Shown: one piece after another, positions 52,685-64,000 of the stretch
Layout: the number at the start of each line of letters is the position of its first letter
How positions within the stretch are numbered: the first letter of the stretch is position 1
Source of the DNA: Zygnema circumcarinatum
Lineage: Eukaryota > Streptophyta > Zygnematophyceae > Zygnematales > Zygnemataceae
Assembly (NCBI GenBank): GCA_037447605.1
Contig: CM074808.1
Coordinates: 1,232,978-1,296,977 of the forward strand
DNA length: 64,000 nt
Direction: 5' to 3'
The notes under the pieces: generated by a model
Seen by the model: the letters and a program-made list of their open reading frames with translations, nothing else
Told to the model about the DNA's origin: nothing
The model's database searches: none
Position numbers and translations under genes: made by a program

Positions 52685-55600
52685 TTATTCAGGGGAAAAC
52701 ACCCCTATTTGATCACGCGTTTGCACGCCGTCCCGTCCCGCCGCGCGGAGCATTTCCTCCACGGACGCGAACTTTTCCCGCGGCTTGCCCCTCACAGCGC
52801 CGCGGCGGACCTCCGCCTCGTCGATGCGCCGCCAATCCTGAAACGATACCGCGGAGAGCCTCCTCTCCTGCAGCAGCTCCGCCAATCCCGTCCCGCCGCC
52901 GCTCGATTCCGGCAACAACTGCTTCTCCAGGTCTTGGGAGATTGCATCGACCTGCATGGGCACAGATGAGGGCAGCGTTGAGCCATACATAGCCGTTGGT
53001 GGCGGCTTTTGAGAGCCTTGCCCTAATGCCGACTCGTTTTCAAGAATACCTCGAACAGAAAGTCTGCCATTTTGAACTGCAAGCAGCGAGCGCTACTCAC
53101 GGTTTCATTGGCATCAACGAGATTTGTGCCGATGATCCCGGTGGGCCCGCGCTTCAGCCAGCCGACAACATAGAGGCCCTTTTCAACTTCACCTTTCTCA
53201 TTCGCCGCCAAAACTCGTCCCTCCCGGTTTGGAACGATTCCTGGCGAGAGGCCAGACACATACAGCCCGTCAGATAGTCACATTTAGAGACAGAATCGGG
53301 AAGTTTGGGGCCTTACTTGATTGTTAGAGTAGGGTACATATGTGTTTCACATGAAGCACATACCAAGCGACTGACAGAATACCAAGACGATGAGCGCTGC
53401 TGCTACATTGTCCTTCCCATCATTTTGAATTCACTCTATCTTCAATACACGGCCAGGTCTTAACTCCACGTAGTACAAAAGAAGTCCAAAAACGCTTGAG
53501 AAGAGCTTTTTGATTAGCAGGTCATTCTGTTTCAGCACTCCATGAACTGCCCAAAGTACAGCGCAGTCATGCACAAACATTCGTGCTATGCTCACCCCTC
53601 CGGCTGTCAAAGGGCAGACCCTCTACGGGGATTGACTTGTAGCCAACGCTCCGAAGCAGCAGACTGCAGCCCGCGCAGTCCACACATAACAAAACACACA
53701 CTCGTGAGTAGCTTTTTCACTTCTTCCAACTAGCCAGGGATTCGTGAATTAGCTATCGAAACGGTAACAGCATTAGCATTAAGATTCCAAGGACTAAGAC
53801 AAACCAACAAGCATACTCGCTACCAACACACTAGGTAGAGACATACGGGTATTCCCAGAAGTTACACCGCCGTTAACGCAGCAAAGCTGGAAATAACATC
53901 ACCGTCCCAATGCCACAATGAGTTCTTGCCGACAATGTAAGGAGAGGCTCACCCGCAGGGCAAGTCCTCATATTGGCCCGTACCAACAGCTCGCTGCGGA
54001 CCGTCAGGATGGGCTGCACCCTCCCTTTCACAATGAAAGAATCTTTAGTCGACCTATCCCTTCAACATCAGCACAATAATAGCTCAATTGACTCTGCTTA
54101 AAAAGCTCGTACTTAAGCTGAAGGACTATGTCAGCCAGGCCCCATACATTTCAGTAGCAACCGGATGCATGAAAACAACTCCTTCCAGTCTCCTGAGATT
54201 TTGTCACATTGAAAGTTCCCGCTAAGTGAGTTCTAAGAAGTTGGGCGCACCTTCCAAACGAGTCCTTTCAAGACGGACCGCCCTCACTCGCTTTTGCCCT
54301 GCACTCGCATCCCCTTCAACAAGGACCTCCACCGGGGAGTGGAAAAAGACAAAGTCTAGCTCTTTTCCGGCCCTTGTTGGGGTGGCTGGTGAAAGTTTTG
54401 CAGCCTTTGCAAGGAGATCGTATACTCGCTTGTGACTTCTGCTCTTCTTCATCTCCTCCTGCAAGCCTCAAAAGGGCAGCTAAACATTAACACAATGCAA
54501 TCGATGTCCGGCAAGGTGCAGGTAGGCTTTTTTTAAACTCAACAGCATTACCTTTTGCTTCATCTTGTTAATCCATAAGAAGAAGGGTGAAGGGTGTCCT
54601 GAGATTACCTCATCTGCCGGTGTGGTTTTCAAGTCCTCCTCACGCACGCGTACATAAAGATCCTTTATGCCTGAGATTCATCATCAGCAAGGTGTCTGAA
54701 TCTGATGGTCAATCGATGTATTTTTCTTTCCAGTCACCTAGTTCCAATCCGGAAATGAAGCAGGATGTGGCAAAAGGAGATACAGACCTATACATCCCAC
54801 AGCAGATTAACTCACTCTACTTCAATGTCCTACGATCACAACAAGCCCTTGTGTTAGAGCTCAACAGACTCTGCCTACGCAATCACAGCAAACATTGTGT
54901 TTCAATCGATTCCACGAGAAGCGCATCACGAAGAAAGTCTCCATCCTTTCCTTTCGCTAACTGAAATCGGTAGCAGCTGTATCTCTAAGCAGGGGCCATA
55001 CCCAACATCTCTCGCAGTTCTTTGGCGGTGCAGGCAGCTTGAGCGGGACCTCGCCTTCCCACAATGCATATTTTCCTGCCCGCTCACCTCATACACAGGC
55101 CAACTAGTTACTGACCGGAGCCACTCAAGTCCCAAAACCAACTGCAGCTCGAGACAACATTGCGATCATTCATAAGTGTCTGCGCTTTAAAACCTCATAG
55201 ACTGCGTAAGCCACTCTGCGCCATATACCGCGGAACGCAATACACGTTCCGGGTAGACTTCTCTAGACGAATGCTTGTTTTTTGCTTTGCGAAGGAGAGG
55301 CAGCAGCAGGCGAGCCATGCAGGGCGGGGCCGGACCTGCACGTTCGGGCCGGACCTGATGCTGCTTCGGCGGAGCGCCATGAGCGCGTGGTCGGCGATGT
55401 CGGTCGCTGAAAGTTCGTCCGCGCTGCGCAGGAACACGCGCGCTATGTCTAGAGCCACATTGCCCTGCATCTCCCCACAACAGAAACCACATGGTTACTA
55501 ACACAGTTGTATAGCTGCAAGGGGCGTCCTAGGGCGAGAGTTGACATAACAACATCATGTCAAACCTCACAAAAGCACGAAACAAAGGACCAGAGGTTGT

Positions 55601-58578
55601 TATGTTGCAGCTCAGAGTTCAAAAGGGGCAGAGGGTGGTAGAGTATAGCCTTGCCAAGGATAGGGTAATTGATTCATGTTAGATTCTGGTAATTGATTCA
55701 TCTAGGCATGCACGCAGCTACTCACAGCTAACGCACTTCAAAGACTGCAACAAAAATTCTGTCGTGTTCAATTTGAGTATTTAAGTTTATGCTATGTGGT
55801 GAGCTGACCTGACCAAGTATTACTGCTGTATCGGTCGACGTTAGGTCGAGAGGCAGGCGAGCATAGTCAGGATGTGCATTGTACCACCACACCACCTCGC
55901 GGGCAGCAAACACTCCAGCACTCTCCTGACATCCCCCAACGAGATCAAAATTTCAATTAAGACACCAGTTGAAAAGGCGAGGAATCGGGAAACAAGCAGT
56001 AGAGTCCTATACAGCGGTGATTGACACGAGCTAATGAATTTCACAGCTGGAGAAGGAGTGGCTATAGAGAGAAACCAAATCTCGGAAACATGATTGTGGT
56101 GACAGACAAGGAACCGAACAGGCCAACATCTGTCTCCCTGTTGACAATGCAAGGTAGGAAAACCGGGTGATCTGACAGTATACTTCTGGATGCCAATTCA
56201 CCCCTCGTCTGGATAAATGCAACAAATATTTTAGATCGTGCGAGCTGTGTTTGCGTTGGTATTCACCAAGATTAAATATAGATAAGATTGCATTTAATTA
56301 GATTGCATTTAGACCCATCTGCTCCGAGGGGAGCAGACAGACATCTTGCAAACTTGAGTTAGCAAAGTGCGGTCATACTTCCCAGCTGTAATTTTGCAGC
56401 ATCAGCCTCAAGTACACGGACCAGATGCTTACACGTCATGTGGGTTTCTCGTAGTCCAAGGGAGTCAGCAGACATGGATGCAACCACAAGCACAACTGCA
56501 GCAATAGCATACCTCTCCAGGAATTCCCAGTTTGCGATCACTCTCCGCACCGTAGGCAAGTATCACCTAAACGACATTCGAAAAGTCACTGGAAATTACA
56601 AAGCCAGCTGAGAAAATTATAAGCCTTACGTATACGACAGCCTCAATCCGGCATTTGACTTTCCGTATGTGAGTCCCAGTGCACGGCTTGCAGCACAGCG
56701 CAAAGGAGGCTGGGCGCAGCAGACTCACTGCATTGTACCTCGCCCTCAATTCTGCCAGAGAAACATCTCGTCCAAGCTGTACATTGCCAATAAAATTGCA
56801 CGTTTCCTTTGAGAGCAAGCGCGTGAATTGATTGATCACATTCTGTGGAAAGAAAATAGAAAGAAGATATAGTTAAATATCATCTTGTAGGCTGACCTCG
56901 CAAACGGTTGATTAGAAGTTGTGACTAGGGAAGAACTAAAGATTTATAACTGATTCTAGCCATCATAACAACTGTATTTAGGTCCCACTTGACCAAAAAC
57001 AAATTCAACTACCTTGGGGAGTTAACGGAAAAATATGCACTACGTATGCAAATCTTTCACGACATCTCAGAAATCAGTCCCCTATTCCACTATGTAGGAG
57101 TTGATATCTTAAGGGCACTGTGTATCAACGACAAGGTTAAAAAAAACGAAAACACGGATGCACGAAAACGATGACGACTAAAACACTAAAACTAAAACAT
57201 GACAAAACAGCCGTTAGTAAAAACTGGTTAAGTTTTGGATAATCGTTTGACTCTCAATAACACATGTCCGCCACTTTCCATGTGCTAGACTCATCTTACT
57301 ACCATTTCACTTTATTAGTTTTACTGGTCACATCTTAGTTAGTAACTGGGCCTGCTTAGGAATCGCTATGTTAGGAACTATCCCCGGTTCGGATTTTCAA
57401 TTCGTTTAGGAGTGTTCTAGTTTAGGAAGTTTCCTAGGTGACTCACTATTCGCGGCTAAAGTGCACAGAGGTTATGGGCGCCAGTAAGGTCAAGAGACGT
57501 GATTCTTAAGACACTCGGGGGTGTCAATCTTGATAAAATCGCTACGGGAATTTTTTCTCCTGAAAATGAGACCGAAAACCGTACTGATTCGTGAGCGGAT
57601 CCTTAATCCGCCTAAATCGTTGCCCTAATGTTCACTTAACGGATATCTTTGCTTCCCGTTCCTTTGCTCCTTCTACTGTGGAATGGTCAATTCTCTAATT
57701 TTCGTACCTTCCCATCAGAGTAAGCACGTGCGTAATCCCTCACCCAGAAGTCTATTCACACTCACCTTCAAACTGAAATTGGACAAAAGCAAAGCTTACG
57801 AGTCATGGCCCATTTTTTGTTGGCGTGTTTGGTGTTGTATGTGTTCGTGTGTATGCTTTTTTTTCTCTCTTTATTGCGTTAAACTAATGTCCACAAAACA
57901 TCATATCTTTTCCTCTGCTGCCATATTATTCTTGAGCCTTGGAGCGTGCTTGCTGTGAAGTAAAGTTGTCCTTGAAGAAGAAGAAGAGGAACTGGCTTAC
58001 CTTCGTTTCTGGGTGATCTGGAGCAACGCCCGACCGCACAAGGCCAAATGGCGACGGCAGTCGTTCAACAATGTCAACTCGGGCGTCAGAATATCGTTTC
58101 AAGAGCTTCCAATGCAAACAGAATGAAATTATTAGTGAAAGGCACCGAGCACCCATCTGAGGCATGCGAGTTGCAGGGAATCCAAATGCAGCAGCGCCCA
58201 CGATTTTCTTTCCACCTTGTTTACTTTCGAAAACAAAGCGGTTACAACTGTACGCTACGAAACACCAGAGTGGCGGAGCAGCATGACGCGATAAAAAACA
58301 ATGAAAAACAGCCCGCACGAATACTCAATCCTAGCCATTTTCCTTACTTGCTCTGCACTGTAAAGTCCGGCAGGCCCACTCCCCACGACACAAAAATGCA
58401 GCGACCTCTGCGTACCGGCCAGCTTCGTCCAGCCTTTCCCCTTTAAAACACCGCCATTTGAATAACATGGGTTACCCTCCAGAGCCACGCTCCCACAAGC
58501 AGAGTCAGCGGGCAGGCGGCGCGTCAGCGCGCAGCCCCAGCGCGCGAGGCGGCCCGCCGGCACCCGCCCCATGGCCAT
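52685..58578 (-). CDS. MFDR: Mitochondrial NADPH:adrenodoxin/ferredoxin reductase
   Basis: Thirteen exons, 58578-58348, 58105-58001, 56842-56729, 56566-56513, 55925-55809, 55464-55355, 55075-55002, 54670-54609, 54458-54251, 54013-53953, 53663-53596, 53240-53101 and 52951-52685, give 536 aa in phase throughout. The leader ([19 protein letters not shown]) is Arg-rich and fits mitochondrial import. Then [15 protein letters not shown] (FAD site, 66-71), [94 protein letters not shown] (NADPH site), [31 protein letters not shown] and a C-terminal [21 protein letters not shown]. The flavoenzyme passes electrons from NADPH to mitochondrial ferredoxin for Fe-S cluster, haem or biotin synthesis. Exons 1-2 occur again at 59978-60555. 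Confidence 0.94.
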
Positions 58579-59621
58579 GGCCGCGGGCCACCCTCCCGCC
58601 CTTGAGGGGCCTTCGCCTCCCTCGCCCGCTCCGCCTCTTCCCCCCCCCCGCCCCCAAACAGGCCGTACGGTACGGCACGGTACGGCGACATCCAAAAGTG
58701 TTCGTACGGTACGGTAATGTCCAAAGTAAATCGTATGGTATGAAAAAATAGGGGTAGTGATATTTCCACCCCTTTTTTGGATCCAAACACCCCTTCCCGG
58801 CCGGGCAGATTTCAAAAGGGATTAAAAACGGAAAATGCTTTTTTCACACCTTTTTGGAATCGATACCCACCTTCTTCCGTCGGCTGATTTTATTTTTGCT
58901 AACCAAGGAAAATGATACCCCGTCACCGCATTTTGAATACTGTATCCCGCCTCCCTGAATTTTTTTTTTTGAGGGAAAGAAATATCTGCCTGCCCGAATC
59001 CGCTCGGAGCGGAAGATCCGTCCGCCACGAGATCGTTCGCGGGTGTCCGTCCTGCACACGTGTGTGTCAATCGCAGCTGTCGATTCCCTCGCAGATCACA
59101 CCACTGCAGATCACCGTTCGATCTGCAGCCGGGCTCGATCTTAGCGAATGGAAAGCGCCCACGAGTCCCGTCAAAGCCAAATCGCACGTGCGAGTGCGCG
59201 CGTCCTTCGGCCCGAGATCTCGTCATTGTAACCTCCCAGCCAATAAACATCTGCCACGTGTTACATTTTTGACGTGGAAAATTTTGATTGGTCTAAGATC
59301 TCAATGTACGAAATTTTGGGTTCCTCAAGTTGCGACCGTACGACATTTGTACGGACAAACTTTTTAGAGGACTTTGGCGGGATACGTGGGCACATGCCAT
59401 GCGCTGTGACCGAGCCCGGCTGCAGAGCAAATAGTGATCTGCCGTGTTGCGATCTGCGAGGGAATCGACGGCTGCGATTGACCGCACGCGTGAAAAAAAA
59501 ATTAGGTAGGCGGGATATTCAAATGGGGTGACGGGTTATCATTTTCCTTGTTGCGCAGAAATAAAATCTGCCGATGGAGGGTGGTATCGATTCCAAAAAG
59601 GTGTGAAAAAAGCATTTTCCG
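57655..59621. repeat. 1.97-kb duplicated segment, copy 1
   Basis: Matches 59632-61596 base for base as far as I can compare, offset 1977, except a T-run of 11 here against 9 there (near 58960). It contains reductase exons 1-2 and most of a foldback element and stops exactly at the gap. Confidence 0.93.
58752..59621. mobile_element. Foldback element, copy 3a, cut by gap
   Basis: Same element as 60729-61673, broken off at CATTTTCCG just before the Ns. Its left 8-base flank AAAAATAG is present at 58744-58751. Confidence 0.88.
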
Positions 59622-59631
59622 NNNNNNNNNN
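59622..59631. other. Assembly gap, 10 Ns
   Basis: Ten Ns placed exactly between the two copies of the duplicated segment. Confidence 0.99.
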
Positions 59632-61596
59632 CCCGTTCCTTTGCTCCTTCTACTGTGGAATGGTCAATTCTCTAATTTTCGTACCTTCCCATCAGAGTAA
59701 GCACGTGCGTAATCCCTCACCCAGAAGTCTATTCACACTCACCTTCAAACTGAAATTGGACAAAAGCAAAGCTTACGAGTCATGGCCCATTTTTTGTTGG
59801 CGTGTTTGGTGTTGTATGTGTTCGTGTGTATGCTTTTTTTTCTCTCTTTATTGCGTTAAACTAATGTCCACAAAACATCATATCTTTTCCTCTGCTGCCA
59901 TATTATTCTTGAGCCTTGGAGCGTGCTTGCTGTGAAGTAAAGTTGTCCTTGAAGAAGAAGAAGAGGAACTGGCTTACCTTCGTTTCTGGGTGATCTGGAG
60001 CAACGCCCGACCGCACAAGGCCAAATGGCGACGGCAGTCGTTCAACAATGTCAACTCGGGCGTCAGAATATCGTTTCAAGAGCTTCCAATGCAAACAGAA
60101 TGAAATTATTAGTGAAAGGCACCGAGCACCCATCTGAGGCATGCGAGTTGCAGGGAATCCAAATGCAGCAGCGCCCACGATTTTCTTTCCACCTTGTTTA
60201 CTTTCGAAAACAAAGCGGTTACAACTGTACGCTACGAAACACCAGAGTGGCGGAGCAGCATGACGCGATAAAAAACAATGAAAAACAGCCCGCACGAATA
60301 CTCAATCCTAGCCATTTTCCTTACTTGCTCTGCACTGTAAAGTCCGGCAGGCCCACTCCCCACGACACAAAAATGCAGCGACCTCTGCGTACCGGCCAGC
60401 TTCGTCCAGCCTTTCCCCTTTAAAACACCGCCATTTGAATAACATGGGTTACCCTCCAGAGCCACGCTCCCACAAGCAGAGTCAGCGGGCAGGCGGCGCG
60501 TCAGCGCGCAGCCCCAGCGCGCGAGGCGGCCCGCCGGCACCCGCCCCATGGCCATGGCCGCGGGCCACCCTCCCGCCCTTGAGGGGCCTTCGCCTCCCTC
60601 GCCCGCTCCGCCTCTTCCCCCCCCCCGCCCCCAAACAGGCCGTACGGTACGGCACGGTACGGCGACATCCAAAAGTGTTCGTACGGTACGGTAATGTCCA
60701 AAGTAAATCGTATGGTATGAAAAAATAGGGGTAGTGATATTTCCACCCCTTTTTTGGATCCAAACACCCCTTCCCGGCCGGGCAGATTTCAAAAGGGATT
60801 AAAAACGGAAAATGCTTTTTTCACACCTTTTTGGAATCGATACCCACCTTCTTCCGTCGGCTGATTTTATTTTTGCTAACCAAGGAAAATGATACCCCGT
60901 CACCGCATTTTGAATACTGTATCCCGCCTCCCTGAATTTTTTTTTGAGGGAAAGAAATATCTGCCTGCCCGAATCCGCTCGGAGCGGAAGATCCGTCCGC
61001 CACGAGATCGTTCGCGGGTGTCCGTCCTGCACACGTGTGTGTCAATCGCAGCTGTCGATTCCCTCGCAGATCACACCACTGCAGATCACCGTTCGATCTG
61101 CAGCCGGGCTCGATCTTAGCGAATGGAAAGCGCCCACGAGTCCCGTCAAAGCCAAATCGCACGTGCGAGTGCGCGCGTCCTTCGGCCCGAGATCTCGTCA
61201 TTGTAACCTCCCAGCCAATAAACATCTGCCACGTGTTACATTTTTGACGTGGAAAATTTTGATTGGTCTAAGATCTCAATGTACGAAATTTTGGGTTCCT
61301 CAAGTTGCGACCGTACGACATTTGTACGGACAAACTTTTTAGAGGACTTTGGCGGGATACGTGGGCACATGCCATGCGCTGTGACCGAGCCCGGCTGCAG
61401 AGCAAATAGTGATCTGCCGTGTTGCGATCTGCGAGGGAATCGACGGCTGCGATTGACCGCACGCGTGAAAAAAAAATTAGGTAGGCGGGATATTCAAATG
61501 GGGTGACGGGTTATCATTTTCCTTGTTGCGCAGAAATAAAATCTGCCGATGGAGGGTGGTATCGATTCCAAAAAGGTGTGAAAAAAGCATTTTCCG
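59632..61596. repeat. 1.97-kb duplicated segment, copy 2
   Basis: Begins immediately after the gap with CCCGTTCCTTTGCTCC, as at 57655, and reproduces copy 1 to its last base before continuing into the rest of the foldback element. Confidence 0.93.
59978..60555 (-). pseudogene. Second copy of reductase exons 1 and 2
   Basis: 60555-60325 and 60082-59978 repeat the leader plus FAD-site exon (GSGPAG) and the [13 protein letters not shown] exon of the gene at 52685-58578, with identical splice borders. If the duplication is real this is a 5' partial gene copy. More likely it is the same locus assembled twice, in which case the true first exons are those joined to the complete foldback element. 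Confidence 0.85.
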
Positions 61597-61673
61597 TTTT
61601 TAATCCTTTTTGAAATCTGCCCGGCCGGGAAGGGGTGTTTGGATCCAAAAAAGGGGTGGAAATATCACTTCCC
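60729..61673. mobile_element. Foldback element, copy 3b, complete
   Basis: 945 bases with ends GGGTAGTGATATTTCC and GGAAATATCACTTCCC, and a perfect 8-base direct repeat AAAAATAG (60721-60728 and 61674-61681). Arms carry TTTTTTGGATCCAAACACCC, CCGGCCGGGCAGATTTCAAA and inverse partners; the centre has GCAGATCACACCACTGCAGA and a unique CCAATAAACATCTGCCACGT stretch. No coding capacity. The element lies just upstream of the reductase start. Confidence 0.92.
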
Positions 61674-61773
61674 AAAAATAGCCGTTGGATTCGTGGAACC
61701 GTGTGCGATATAGACCGTTGGATGCATACGTGCTAGATGTAGATAAAATAACCGTTAGATATGACAATGACAA

Positions 61774-61934
61774 TAGGGGGTGTCAGACTTAACAAAATCT
61801 TACGAAAAGCGTTACGAAAAAAAAGGTTACGAAAGTACTCCGCCGCAGGAGGATCGCGATTATACTGGAGTACTCGTTCTGACGTCAAACTTACGAACAC
61901 GCGTACTGAAATTTTTTAAGTCTGACACCCCCTA
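61774..61934. mobile_element. TA-flanked MITE, copy 3
   Basis: About 161 bases, TAGGGGGTGTCAGACTTAAC to TTAAGTCTGACACCCCCTA, longest of the three copies, with the shared GTACTCCGCCGCAGGAGGAT core. Confidence 0.9.
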
Positions 61935-62079
61935 ATGTGTGAGAATCGGACCGTTGGATTGCTAGCTTTGGATTCAAGAGGAACCACGATGAGCCACGCG
62001 CGTTGGAACCACGAGCCAGCAGGCCAGCCAGCCAGCCAGCCGGTCTCAATTCTCAAAGGACCCAGACGACGAAGAAGTG

Positions 62080-62260
62080 GTGGTATTGACCTCACGATGG
62101 CGAAGATGCCATCAAATGTACATGGACAACATCATCATCATGGGGAACCACGAGAAATCGGTCACGAAGGACCTAAGAAGTAAGAACAAAAGAAAAAAGC
62201 TAGGAGCAGAAATCTACTCCTAGGCGCAGCAACACGGCACTTTCGGCAGACCATGAACGA
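62080..62260 (-). repeat. 3'-end fragment of the R2-like LINE
   Basis: TATTGACCTCACGATGGCGA to CTCCTAGGCGCAGCAACAC matches 48200-48335, the 3' untranslated end of the LINE, with moderate divergence (for example GAAGATGCC for GAGGCC, plus a CATCAT insertion). Probably a 5'-truncated insertion. Confidence 0.75.
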
Positions 62261-62520
62261 ACCAAAAGCTATGAGCTGAAAATGGCCCCAACCAGTGCGT
62301 CCGTACAGTACGAAACCGTACCGGATCTCCTGTACGGTGCGACACCTGGCCGCGCGAACCCTAAAAAGGGAAGGCGGCGCAGCGCCTGGCTTGCTTGCTC
62401 CTCTGCTCGCCTTCCCTGCTGCAACTCGCGCCTCTCCTTCTCCCTCACCTTCACGCTCTCTCCCTCTCGCGCTCTGCGCTGCCCTACTCTGCTCTGCGAC
62501 AGTGAGCGTGAGCGTCAGGC

Positions 62521-64000
<1,480 letters not shown>

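Noticed and set aside
58255-58815. 186-codon reductase start from 58815
   Set aside because: The extension runs through the foldback element and GTACGG-rich promoter; the ATG at 58578 followed by an Arg-rich leader is the better start.

Overview
The window is nuclear DNA of a streptophyte-type photosynthetic eukaryote, most likely a charophyte-grade alga. Its genes are split by short spliceosomal introns and several proteins have chloroplast or mitochondrial leaders. The gene set is plant-like: an HY2-type phytochromobilin synthase, a NUDT23-type Nudix hydrolase, a LURP-one protein and plant-type threonine synthase. Degenerate plant-type telomere repeats (CCCTAA/TTTAGGG) occur internally. I cannot name the species. 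Gene models were built by hand from splice sites and reading phase; unless noted, the exon lengths sum to a whole number of codons.

Layout. 1-233: fragment of an R2-like LINE. 0.9-3.1 kb: chloroplast DUF2301 membrane protein (+). 4.0-6.8 kb: HY2-family bilin reductase (-). 7.0-7.2 kb: telomere-like block. 8.3-9.3 kb: hAT-like non-autonomous element filled with short hairpins. 9.7-14.8 kb: SP-RING (MIZ) protein (+). 15.8-17.9 kb: ZIP metal transporter (-). 18.5-19.4 kb: hairpin-bounded low-complexity block holding a second hAT-like copy and an assembly gap. 20.2-22.5 kb: Nudix hydrolase (-), with a telomere-like block in an intron. 24.3-33.1 kb: 21-exon AAA ATPase (+), then a gap. 33.8-34.7 kb: MITE and foldback element. 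35.1-36.4 kb: LURP-one protein (+). 36.8-37.7 kb: third hairpin array. 38.5-39.8 kb: possible C2-like protein (+). 41.3-43.8 kb: signal peptidase subunit SPC25/SPCS2 (-), interrupted by a textbook AT-AC U12-type intron. 44.2-45.3 kb: foldback element and MITE. 47.0-47.3 kb: small Lys-rich ORF (-). 48.2-52.4 kb: decayed R2-like LINE (-). 52.7-58.6 kb: mitochondrial adrenodoxin (ferredoxin) reductase (-). 57.7-61.6 kb: a 1.97-kb segment present twice around a 10-N gap, repeating the first two exons of that gene and probably an assembly artefact. 60.7-62.3 kb: foldback element, MITE and LINE tail. 62.5 kb to the end: 5' part of threonine synthase (+).

The genes are unrelated housekeeping and organelle functions, not an operon or cluster. 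The unusual content is in the repeats and the splicing. Two families of long inverted-repeat elements carry 8-bp target duplications, and one of them is built internally from strings of very short palindromes. The window also has one U12 AT-AC intron and two probable GC-AG introns.
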